A DNA stretch of 6,252 nucleotides, from NCBI GenBank assembly GCA_964451935.1, contig CAYVKE010000161.1, forward strand, positions 1-6,252, read 5' to 3'. Under the pieces are notes generated by a model. It did no database searches. It had not been told where the DNA came from and worked only from the letters and a program-made list of their open reading frames with translations. The translations under genes and the position numbers were made by a program. Position 1 is the stretch's first letter, and every line of letters begins with the position of its first letter. Positions 1-6,083 of this stretch are shown here, piece by piece. The stretch comes from CALFXN01 sp964451935 (lineage in GTDB: Bacteria > Synergistota > Synergistia > Synergistales > Aminobacteriaceae).

Positions 1-1203
1 AATTACTGGGACGGCGTGTCGGACGCGCCGCTCGGGGCCGCCGAGATTCTCGTCGTCGACGGCCGGATCGCCGAAGTCGGGAAGAGCGTCGCGCGGCCGG
101 AGGGCGCGCGCGTGATCGATCTGTCGTCGAAGTTCGTGACGCCGGGGTTCATTGACACGCACGTCCACCTCACGGGCGGCTCGCGGTTCTTCGCGAACAT
201 GATGGGGAGCAACGACGCCTCGCTGACGCTGAACGGGGTGCATGCCTGCGGCCGGCTTCTGGACAACGGCTTCACGACCGTTCGCGACGCCGGGGATTTC
301 AGCTTCAACTTCTGGGTCGTCCCAGAGCTGAAGAAGGCCGTCGAATCCGGGATCATCCGCGGGCCGCGGATCGTGACCGGCGGGCACATGATTTCGGCCG
401 TCGGGGGGCATTTCGACGCCGCCGGTCTGCTCCGGAACGGCGTGTCGCTCGAACAGGTCTCGGTCGCCGAAGGGGTGGACGGCGTCCGGCGCGCGGTCCA
501 CAACGAGGTCAGCCACGGCGCGGAGTGGATCAAGATCGCGGGCAGCGGCGGCTTCATGTCGCCGAGCGACGGACCCGAGGACGTGTCGTATTCGCAGGAG
601 GAGATGAACGCGGCGGTCGCGGCGGCGCGGGACATCGGAAAGCCCGTGTTCGTCCACGCGTACGGCGACGAGGCCGTCCGCCGGGCGGCCCTCGCGGGTG
701 CGACGTCGATCGAGCACGGAAGCCTGGCCTCCGTCGAAACGCTCGACATGCTCGCGCAGAAGGGCGTCTGGCTCGTTCCGACGCAGATCGCCGTGGTTGC
801 GAACGCACGGGCGGCCGCGAGCGGCCATATCGACATGACCGCGCCGGAGTACGTCCGCGAGAAGGACCTGAAGTACGCGCCGAGGCTTCTGGAGTGCGCC
901 GCGAATGTCGCGAAGAGCCGCGTGAAGCTCGCCTTCGGCACGGACCTCGGGACGTTCGACTTCTCCGTGAACGGCGCGACGGAGTTCGCCGAGATGGTCC
1001 GCAACGGGATCGCGCCGCTGCGGGCGCTGAAGGCCGGGACGTCGGCGGCGGCCGGGATGCTCGGGCTCGAAACGGGCGTCATCGCCGCCGGAAAGAACGC
1101 GGATCTGGTCGCGATGCCGGGAAATCCCTTCGACGATATTTCCGCGACGGAGAAGGTCTCTTTCGTGATGAAAGGCGGCGTCGTCTTCCGCGACGACAGG
1201 TAG
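1..1203 (+). CDS. Metal-dependent amidohydrolase (imidazolonepropionase/Xaa-Pro dipeptidase-like), 5'-truncated
   Basis: Cytoplasmic amidohydrolase-superfamily enzyme, expected to hydrolyse an amide or peptide-type C-N bond at a metal centre. The frame is open from base 1 and its first residues (NYWDGV) already belong to the N-terminal beta-sandwich, so the true start lies upstream. The GTG at 16 is in frame but inside that domain and is not a credible start. Visible in order: the strand-turn ILVVDGRIAEVG (46-81); the HxH metal motif in GFIDTHVHL (His at 160-162 and 166-168); a Lys in EWIKIAGSGG (532-534), which in this family is typically the carboxylated bridging ligand; His in VFVHAYGDEA (655-657); His in SIEHGS (715-717); and the catalytic Asp in FGTDLG (943-945). 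The C-terminus returns to the beta-sandwich (GKNADLVAMPGNPFDD). The ligand set is complete, so an active enzyme is expected. About 400 residues are present, close to full family length. The motif order resembles the Met_dep_hydrolase_A branch, which includes Xaa-Pro and Xaa-Arg dipeptidases, but the substrate cannot be read from sequence. It ends in TAG and is followed by a terminator. Confidence 0.9.
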   Translation, partial: NYWDGVSDAPLGAAEILVVDGRIAEVGKSVARPEGARVIDLSSKFVTPGFIDTHVHLTGGSRFFANMMGSNDASLTLNGVHACGRLLDNGFTTVRDAGDFSFNFWVVPELKKAVESGIIRGPRIVTGGHMISAVGGHFDAAGLLRNGVSLEQVSVAEGVDGVRRAVHNEVSHGAEWIKIAGSGGFMSPSDGPEDVSYSQEEMNAAVAAARDIGKPVFVHAYGDEAVRRAALAGATSIEHGSLASVETLDMLAQKGVWLVPTQIAVVANARAAASGHIDMTAPEYVREKDLKYAPRLLECAANVAKSRVKLAFGTDLGTFDFSVNGATEFAEMVRNGIAPLRALKAGTSAAAGMLGLETGVIAAGKNADLVAMPGNPFDDISATEKVSFVMKGGVVFRDDR

Positions 1204-1227
1204 CGGCGAATTTGTCGCGAGCAATAT

Positions 1228-1273
1228 AAGGAAGCCCCGAAGCGTCCGAACGACGCTCCGGGGCTTCCTTTTT
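1228..1273 (+). terminator. Rho-independent terminator after the amidohydrolase, possibly bidirectional
   Basis: A long hairpin with left arm 1228-1246 and right arm 1252-1270 pairs with a single A/C mismatch (1240/1258) around the 5-nt loop CGAAC. On the + strand the right arm runs into TTTTT (1269-1273). It starts 25 nt after the amidohydrolase stop and ends 27 nt before the stop of the convergent serine hydrolase. On the - strand the hairpin is followed by TTATATTGC, a weaker U-rich tail, so it may also stop transcription from that side. No other hairpin is obvious between the two stops. Confidence 0.88.
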
Positions 1274-1299
1274 GCGAGCCGTGTCTTCCGGCGGGGGCG

Positions 1300-3117
1300 C
1301 TACTTCGCCGTGATCCCGAACGCGTCGCCGGGCTTTCCGGCGCAGAAGACGAAGCTCCCCTCGGGGGCGTAGACGTCGCCCGAGTCCACGATGCTGTCGA
1401 AGAGCACCTTCGAGTCGTCGTCCATCGGCTTCAGGACCACCACGCGCCCCTTGTCGGGGAGCGCGAAGGAGAGGATCGCCCCCGCGCCGAGCGTCGTCCA
1501 CTCGTTGTCGCCCGCCGCGCCGATGGTGACTGATGTCTTTCCGGCGTTCAGCGGCGCGGCCGCTTTTTCGGCGGAGAAGACGTACCCCGCTCCCTTGACT
1601 CGGATGTCGCCGTCCTTGCTGAGGAGGGTGATTTCGACCTGGTCGCGGGAACCGGTCGCCGCGATGGCGGCGGATTCCGGCGTTTCGATCCGGAGCAGGC
1701 CGAAGAACGTCATGTAGCCGGGGAGTTCCCTGTGGAGGGACGACTTCATCAGCAGCCCCTGGGAGACCTGGACGAAGGGGGATGCGTTGCGGCGGAGCCA
1801 GAGCTTCCCGTCGACGTCGACCGCGAACGCGACGGGCTTGTAGACCGGTTCGATCTTCAGGTAATCGGGAGAGTCGCCGCCGAACCGCGGGATGTCGCCG
1901 ATGACGAGCCGCGTCTGCGCGTCCTTCGTGATGAAGTAGTATTTCAGGCCCTTGACGGCGTCGTGGAAGAATCCGCCGTTGTGAACGAGCGTGAGAAGCG
2001 GCTTTTCGTCGGCGTCCGAAGCGCCCTGTTTCAGCGGGAAGACGTTCAGCGCGTGTTTCGTCGTGTCGAACGCGAACCGTGCGCCTCCGTCCTGGTTGGC
2101 GTAGAATCCCGCGTGGGCGAGAAGTTCGGGCGGGATCGGCTGCGGTTCCGCGGGCTTATGTACGGCGGGCGCTTCGGGGAAGGGCAGCCCCCTGTCCTTC
2201 AGCAGCGCGTTCATGACCGCGTAGGTGACGGCTTCGGCGGCCGCGTGGCCGGAGATGCTGACGGCGACGGCCATCCGCTTGGCCGGGAGGACGGCGAGGT
2301 TCGTCGAGAAGAACATCGTCCCGCCGCTCTTCGAGAGGACCTGGAATCCGAGCTTCTTGTACCCCGTGAGCTGCGCGTCGTCCCATCCGAAGGCGTCGAG
2401 CAGGGCGGGGCCCTTCAGCGACGCGGTGATCCCGGTCGGCTGGCTTTTGAGGATTTCTGCTACGGATGCGTCCGAGAGGATGTGTTTTCCCCCGGGCGCG
2501 AAGCTGTCGGCGAAGCGGCAGAGGTCTTCGGCCGTCGACGAGAGGCCGCCCGCGCCGTAGACCTGGACGACTTCCGAAGGGTATTTCTTTCCGTCGGCGT
2601 CGTAGTACGCAGCGACGTCGCCGCGCCACTCGCCGATGCTCGGGCCGGAGTTCTTCATGTCGAGCGGCCCGAAGACGCGTTCGGCGAGGAAGTCCGTGAA
2701 CTTCTTGCCCGACAGCCGCTCGACGATCATTTCGGCGAGCGTGAAGCCGTCGTTGCAGTAGATTCCCATCGCGCCGGGCGCGTGCTTGAGCGTCGCGTTC
2801 TTCAGCCGTTCGAGCAGGACGGCGTGGGGCTTGGCGTCGAGCGCGAAGCCGAACTCGAAGGTCGATCCCGGAAGGCCGGACGAATGGTTGAAGAGCATCC
2901 GGACGGTGATGTCCCTGTAGCGCGGGTCCTTCATGACGAACTCGGGGAGGTGTTTCACGACCGGGTCGTCGACCGAGAGCTTTCCGTCATCGGCCAAAAG
3001 CAGAGTCGCGACGGCGACGAACATCTTGCTCGTGGAGCCGATGTTGAAGCGCGTGTTCGCCGTCACGGGGCGGTTCGTCGCGCGGTCGGCGGGGCCGAAG
3101 CCTTCGGAATAGACGAT
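1300..3117 (-). CDS. Beta-lactamase-family (S12-type) serine hydrolase, N-terminus missing in assembly gap
   Basis: Serine hydrolase of the class C beta-lactamase/DD-peptidase/esterase fold, 605 residues visible. The three fold motifs are present. SxxK is in FNIGSTSKMF, with the nucleophile Ser at 3034-3036 and Lys at 3025-3027. YxN is YCN, with Tyr at 2758-2760 and Asn at 2752-2754. The third motif is KSGGT, with Lys at 2329-2331. The catalytic domain fills roughly the first 330 visible residues. A Pro-rich linker (KPAEPQPIPPEL, around 2120-2160) leads to about 260 residues that look beta-rich, starting with AHAGFYANQDGG, which resembles the lipocalin-like C-terminal domains of some S12 peptidases. 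The first visible residues (IVYSEGFG) correspond to an early strand of the fold, so a short N-terminal region and any signal peptide are lost in the gap. Export is likely for the family but not shown here. Beta-lactam resistance should not be assumed, because most such proteins are peptidases or esterases. It ends in TAG, convergent with the amidohydrolase. Confidence 0.85.
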   Translation of the reverse strand: MVYSEGFGPADRATNRPVTANTRFNIGSTSKMFVAVATLLLADDGKLSVDDPVVKHLPEFVMKDPRYRDITVRMLFNHSSGLPGSTFEFGFALDAKPHAVLLERLKNATLKHAPGAMGIYCNDGFTLAEMIVERLSGKKFTDFLAERVFGPLDMKNSGPSIGEWRGDVAAYYDADGKKYPSEVVQVYGAGGLSSTAEDLCRFADSFAPGGKHILSDASVAEILKSQPTGITASLKGPALLDAFGWDDAQLTGYKKLGFQVLSKSGGTMFFSTNLAVLPAKRMAVAVSISGHAAAEAVTYAVMNALLKDRGLPFPEAPAVHKPAEPQPIPPELLAHAGFYANQDGGARFAFDTTKHALNVFPLKQGASDADEKPLLTLVHNGGFFHDAVKGLKYYFITKDAQTRLVIGDIPRFGGDSPDYLKIEPVYKPVAFAVDVDGKLWLRRNASPFVQVSQGLLMKSSLHRELPGYMTFFGLLRIETPESAAIAATGSRDQVEITLLSKDGDIRVKGAGYVFSAEKAAAPLNAGKTSVTIGAAGDNEWTTLGAGAILSFALPDKGRVVVLKPMDDDSKVLFDSIVDSGDVYAPEGSFVFCAGKPGDAFGITAK

Positions 3118-3217
3118 NNNNNNNNNNNNNNNNNNNNNNNNNNNNNNNNNNNNNNNNNNNNNNNNNNNNNNNNNNNNNNNNNNNNNNNNNNNNNNNNNNN
3201 NNNNNNNNNNNNNNNNN
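3118..3217. other. Assembly gap of 100 Ns
   Basis: Exactly 100 undetermined bases, the conventional placeholder for a scaffold gap of unknown size. It removes the 3' end of the TSUP transporter gene, the spacer after it, and the 5' end of the serine hydrolase. Because 100 Ns happen to keep the two flanks in one frame, a gene caller can join them into a false 893-residue protein. The real distance is probably larger than 100 bases if the hydrolase has an ordinary signal peptide and N-terminal segment, but this cannot be measured here. Confidence 0.97.
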
Positions 3218-3981
3218 GCCGCGAGGAAGGCCAGCGCGACGACGATCCGGTTGAAGACCTCCTGCGGGATGCGCGTGACGAGCCAAAATCCGAGCAGCGC
3301 TCCGACAAAGACGGACGGCAGCGCCATAAGGTCGATCAGCAGGCTCTGCGCGGTGATGATTCCGAGGCTCGCGAAGAGGGGAACCTTGAGGAGGTTCAGG
3401 ATGAAGAAGAAGCCCGACGAGGTCGCGATGAACGGCAGCTTGGGCAACCCCGCGATCAGGAAGTAGAGGCTCAGGATCGGCCCGGCGGCGTTCGCCATGC
3501 CGGTCCCCATGCCCGACAGGACGCCGAAGACCGCCGTGACGACGGGGGAGACCGGGCGATTCTCGGCCGCCGCGCCCTCGCGGCGCTTCTTCAGGCGCGC
3601 GTTGACCTGTTGCAGCGCGAGCATCGCGAGAACGGCCCCGCCGATGATCGGCTTGAGCTGTTCGTTCGTGACGAACCGGAGGATGGCGTATCCGCCCGTG
3701 AGTCCGACCAGGGCGAAGGGCAGGAGCGTGAGGAGCTGCCTGCGGTCGATGTGCGGCCGGTATTTTCCGATCGCGAAGAAGTCGCCGAAGATCAGCATCG
3801 GCAGCAGGACGCCGACCGATATTCGCGAGGGAAGCGCCGTCGCCGTGAGGACGACTGCGAGAATGCCGCCGCCGGGAATGACCGTTTTCGAGAGTCCGAC
3901 GCACATCCCGGCGAGCAGGAGCAGACACCACGACATAATCGGGATGTCGAGTCCCGCCAATCCGGAGAGAAATTCCGTCAT
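3218..3981 (-). CDS. TSUP (sulfite exporter TauE/SafE) family membrane protein, C-terminus missing in gap
   Basis: Polytopic inner-membrane permease of the TSUP family, whose characterised members move sulfite, sulfoacetate or other sulfur- and carbon-containing anions. The substrate here is unknown. About 254 residues are visible and a typical member has about 250-270, so only the last few residues are missing. The two family half-repeats are recognisable: GLSKTVIPGGG (residues 29-39) near the N-terminus, and GMGTGMANAAGP at the start of the second half. Between them lies a charged cytoplasmic-type loop (RLKKRREGAAAENRP). Roughly eight hydrophobic spans can be picked out by eye. The ATG at 3981 is chosen because AAAGGAG (3988-3994 on the complement) sits 6 nt upstream; an internal Met at residue 16 has no such support. 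It is divergent from the glyA-like gene and co-directional with the serine hydrolase across the gap, so an operon is possible but unproven. Confidence 0.88.
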
Positions 3982-3987
3982 CGCCGT

Positions 3988-3994
3988 CTCCTTT
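3988..3994 (-). promoter_or_regulatory. Ribosome binding site of the TSUP gene
   Basis: The complement reads AAAGGAG, 6 nt before the ATG at 3981. This fixes the transporter start against the internal Met 15 codons downstream. Confidence 0.8.
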
Positions 3995-4030
3995 CACAAA
4001 AAAACTGACCGGGCCATTATAATACTGTCG
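3995..4030. promoter_or_regulatory. AT-rich divergent promoter-like region between the TSUP and glyA-like genes
   Basis: This is an AT-rich island in otherwise GC-rich DNA, containing a run of seven As (3998-4004) and the 8-mer ATTATAAT (4016-4023). It gives a consensus -10 hexamer TATAAT on both strands: 4018-4023 on + and 4016-4021 on the complement. On the + strand this would place a transcript start near 4030 and a leader of about 54 nt ahead of the glyA-like ATG. No good -35 box lies at 16-18 nt on either strand (the + strand has CACAAA at 3995-4000). The call therefore rests on the -10 match, base composition and divergent gene layout. Confidence 0.45.
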
Positions 4031-4067
4031 GATCATACGCGCGGCGCTTTCGGCGGCGCGCCACAAC

Positions 4068-4074
4068 AAGGGAG
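4068..4074 (+). promoter_or_regulatory. Ribosome binding site of the glyA-like gene
   Basis: AAGGGAG lies 9 nt upstream of the ATG at 4084, which supports that start codon. Confidence 0.8.
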
Positions 4075-4083
4075 TGTCAGATC

Positions 4084-5340
4084 ATGCTGGAATACACGAA
4101 AATCGCGGACAGAGAGCTGTACGACATCACGTGCGAGGAGCTGGACCGGCAGGAGCACAACATCGAGATGATCGCGTCGGAAAGCACCGCGAGCCTCGAG
4201 ATCATGGAGCTGTCCGGCTGCGTCTTCACGAACAAGACGACGGAAGGATACCCCGGAGCGCGCTTCCAGGCCGGTTCGCAGATCGCGGACAAGATGGAGC
4301 GGCTCGGGATCGAACGCGCCAAGGCGCTCTACGGCGCGGAGCACGCAAACCTCCAGCCCTATTCGGGCTCGACGGCGAACTACTCCGTGTACGCCGCGGT
4401 CCTGAAGCCCGGCGACGCGGTGCTCGGCATGCGGCTCGACCAGGGCGGCCACCTGACGCACGGCAGCCCCGCGAACTTCCTGAGCAAGGTCTACAACTTC
4501 ACGTCCTACGGGCTCCACAAGGACACCGAGCAAATCGACTACGACGAACTGGAGCGGCTCGCGAAGGAGAAACAGCCGAAGCTCATCATCGCGGGCGGAA
4601 GCGCCTATCCGCGCCTGATCGACTACGAGCGCATCGGGAGCATCGCGAAGTCCGTCGGCGCGTACTTCATGGTGGACATGGCGCACGTTTCGGGCCTCGT
4701 GGCCGCGAAGGTCATCCCGAGCCCCGTGCCGCACGCCGACTTCGTGACGTCCTCGACGACGAAGACGCTCTGCGGGCCGCGCGGCGGCATCGTCCTCTGC
4801 AAGGCCGAGCACGCGAAGGCGCTCGACAAGGGCGTCTTCCCGGGCGCGATCAGCTCGATCCACCTGAACATCATGGCCGCGAAGACGTATATGCTCAAGT
4901 ACGCCGCGACCGAGGAGTTCCGCTCCATCATGCTCCAGGTCGTGAAAAACTCGCGGAAGTTGGCCGAGGAGCTGACGAAGCACGGCTTCCGGATCGTCAG
5001 CGGCGGCTCGGACAACCACATCGTCCTTGCGGACCTGCGCCCGAAGAAGCTGACGGGAAAGCAGTTCGAGAAGGCGCTCGAGTACGTGGGAATCACCGTG
5101 AACAAGAACATGATCCCGTTCGACCCGGAAAAGCCGTTCGTGACGAGCGGCGTGCGCATCGGAACGACGTCGGTGTCGCAGCGCGGCCTGAAGGAGCCCG
5201 AAATCGTCGAGATCGCCCGGATCATGAACGAGGTCGCCGGGAACGTCGAGGACCAGAAGACGCTCGACGCGGCCCGGGCCGAGGCGATGGCGCTCATCGG
5301 CCGCTTCCCGCTCTACCCGGCCGGAACCCTGCGTCCGTAG
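4084..5340 (+). CDS. glyA: Serine hydroxymethyltransferase-family PLP enzyme with atypical active site
   Basis: PLP-dependent fold-type I enzyme of the SHMT family, 418 residues, the usual bacterial length. Canonical SHMT interconverts serine and glycine with tetrahydrofolate in the cytoplasm. Seen: MIASES (residues 29-34), EGYPGAR (54-60), QPYSGSTAN (91-99), GGHLTHGSP (121-129), VDMAHVSGL (197-205) with the PLP-pyridine Asp198 and His201, PLP lysine Lys227 in TTKTLCGPRGG, VNKN, and the substrate-carboxylate arginine Arg358 in TSGVRIGT. Aligned to the canonical family by a constant one-residue offset from the Bacillus stearothermophilus enzyme, several usual residues differ. Thr52 replaces an active-site Tyr, Phe61-Gln62 replaces Tyr-Tyr, Thr226 replaces the His before the PLP lysine, and Ser257-Ser258-Ile replaces the Gly-Gly-Pro loop. 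Family membership is certain. That it carries the housekeeping folate-dependent reaction is likely but less certain; an SHMT-like aldolase or a paralogue is the alternative. It is monocistronic, with its own RBS and a strong terminator after the TAG stop. Confidence 0.92.
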   Translation: MLEYTKIADRELYDITCEELDRQEHNIEMIASESTASLEIMELSGCVFTNKTTEGYPGARFQAGSQIADKMERLGIERAKALYGAEHANLQPYSGSTANYSVYAAVLKPGDAVLGMRLDQGGHLTHGSPANFLSKVYNFTSYGLHKDTEQIDYDELERLAKEKQPKLIIAGGSAYPRLIDYERIGSIAKSVGAYFMVDMAHVSGLVAAKVIPSPVPHADFVTSSTTKTLCGPRGGIVLCKAEHAKALDKGVFPGAISSIHLNIMAAKTYMLKYAATEEFRSIMLQVVKNSRKLAEELTKHGFRIVSGGSDNHIVLADLRPKKLTGKQFEKALEYVGITVNKNMIPFDPEKPFVTSGVRIGTTSVSQRGLKEPEIVEIARIMNEVAGNVEDQKTLDAARAEAMALIGRFPLYPAGTLRP

Positions 5341-5367
5341 GACCGTTTATTCGCGGAATATCGAAAG

Positions 5368-5408
5368 AAAAGGCCCCTTCGACCGGTCCGGTCGAAGGGG
5401 CCTTTTTT
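5368..5408 (+). terminator. Strong bidirectional intrinsic terminator between glyA-like gene and ribB
   Basis: A perfect inverted repeat, centred on 5387, pairs 5368-5384 with 5390-5406. It has a GC-rich core (GGCCCCTTCGACC) and a very small loop. On the + strand it ends in six Ts (5403-5408), 27 nt after the glyA-like stop. On the - strand the same hairpin ends in TTTTCTTTC, 18 nt after the ribB stop (ribB ends at 5426). Both flanking genes converge on it and no other terminator is present, so it most likely serves both. Confidence 0.92.
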
Positions 5409-5425
5409 CGTTATGGAGAGCGGCG

Positions 5426-6070
5426 CTACACTCCCAGCGCGGCGCGGCGGCGCGCGATGTCGTCGACCGTGACGACGGGGAAGCCGCATCGCAGCGAGAA
5501 TTCGAGGATCTCCGGGAGCCGGGCCATCGTGCCGTCGGGGTTCGTGAGTTCGCAGAGCACTCCCGCGGGGGCGAGCCCCGTGAGGCGCATGATGTCCACG
5601 GTGGCTTCCGTGTGGCCGCGGCGTTCGAGGACGCCGCCCGGACGGGCCCGAAGGGGAAAGACGTGCCCCGGCTGCCGCAGATCCGACGGCCGCGCGCCGG
5701 GCGCGCTCGCGGCGTGGACGGTGCGGACGCGGTCCGCGGCCGAAACGCCCGTCGTGACGCCCTCGGCCGCCTCGATGGAGACGGTGAATGCGGTGGAATA
5801 GCGGCTGGTGTTGTTCCGGGTCATCAGGGGGAGTTCCAGCGAGGCGATCTTCTCCGGGGTCAGGCAGAGGCATACGATCCCGCTGCACTCCCGGATCAGC
5901 ATGGCCATCTGGGGAACCGTAAGGTTTTCGGCCGCGAAGATCAGATCCCCTTCGTTCTCGCGGTCTCCGTCGTCCGTCACCAGAATGCCGCGGCCTCCGG
6001 CGAGCGAAGCGATCGCGGCTTCGACGCGGGCTTCGGAATCCCCGAAGCGCTCCTGCAACTGCGATGTCAT
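5426..6070 (-). CDS. ribB: 3,4-dihydroxy-2-butanone 4-phosphate synthase
   Basis: Cytoplasmic riboflavin-pathway enzyme that converts ribulose 5-phosphate to 3,4-dihydroxy-2-butanone 4-phosphate plus formate, supplying the four-carbon unit of lumazine synthesis. At 214 residues it matches stand-alone RibB (E. coli 217) and has no GTP cyclohydrolase II domain, so it is not a RibBA fusion. Seen in order: the acidic, Mg2+-binding loop DDGDRENEGDLIFAAE near the N-terminus; RNNTSRYSTAFTV; SIEAAEGVTTGVSAADR; RPSDLRQPGHVFPLRA; GGVLERRGHTEATVD with the catalytic-region His; and PAGVLCELTNPDGTMAR. These are near-identical to E. coli RibB blocks apart from minor changes. The ATG at 6070 is chosen because GAGGAGGA on the complement lies 7 nt upstream and the homology starts soon after. 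An FMN riboswitch precedes it, so expression should fall when FMN is plentiful. It appears to be a single-gene unit; the other rib genes are not in the window. Confidence 0.96.
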   Translation of the reverse strand: MTSQLQERFGDSEARVEAAIASLAGGRGILVTDDGDRENEGDLIFAAENLTVPQMAMLIRECSGIVCLCLTPEKIASLELPLMTRNNTSRYSTAFTVSIEAAEGVTTGVSAADRVRTVHAASAPGARPSDLRQPGHVFPLRARPGGVLERRGHTEATVDIMRLTGLAPAGVLCELTNPDGTMARLPEILEFSLRCGFPVVTVDDIARRRAALGV

Positions 6071-6077
6071 CGTGCGT

Positions 6078-6083
6078 CCTCCT
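6078..6083 (-). promoter_or_regulatory. Ribosome binding site of ribB, abutting the riboswitch
   Basis: The complement reads AGGAGG, a full consensus Shine-Dalgarno, 7 nt before the ribB ATG. It directly follows the 3' strand of riboswitch helix P1 (GAAAGAGAGG), which suggests control at ribosome access. Confidence 0.85.

Noticed and set aside
16..18. GTG as the start of the amidohydrolase
   Set aside because: The frame is open to base 1 and the residues before the GTG already fit the N-terminal sandwich domain. The start lies outside the window.
3..1082. 359-codon - strand frame antisense to the amidohydrolase
   Set aside because: Ser/Ala/Pro/Thr-rich shadow translation with no RBS or family motif. 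The + strand frame holds the complete metal-ligand set.
1300..3117. Reading the serine hydrolase as an antibiotic-resistance beta-lactamase
   Set aside because: SxxK, YxN and KSG motifs are shared by peptidases and esterases of the same fold. The long C-terminal extension and the lack of a neighbouring ampR-like regulator do not favour a resistance enzyme.
1732..4008. Long + strand open frame antisense to the serine hydrolase and TSUP genes
   Set aside because: Its translation is dominated by Arg, Glu, Asp and Gly, a typical shadow of GC-rich coding DNA. It crosses the N gap and has no domain signal. The - strand genes have clear motifs.
4074..5801. 575-codon + strand frame overlapping the glyA-like gene and running into ribB
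   Set aside because: It is out of frame with the conserved SHMT motifs, low-complexity Arg/Gly/Ala-rich, runs through the terminator hairpin and ends antisense inside ribB.
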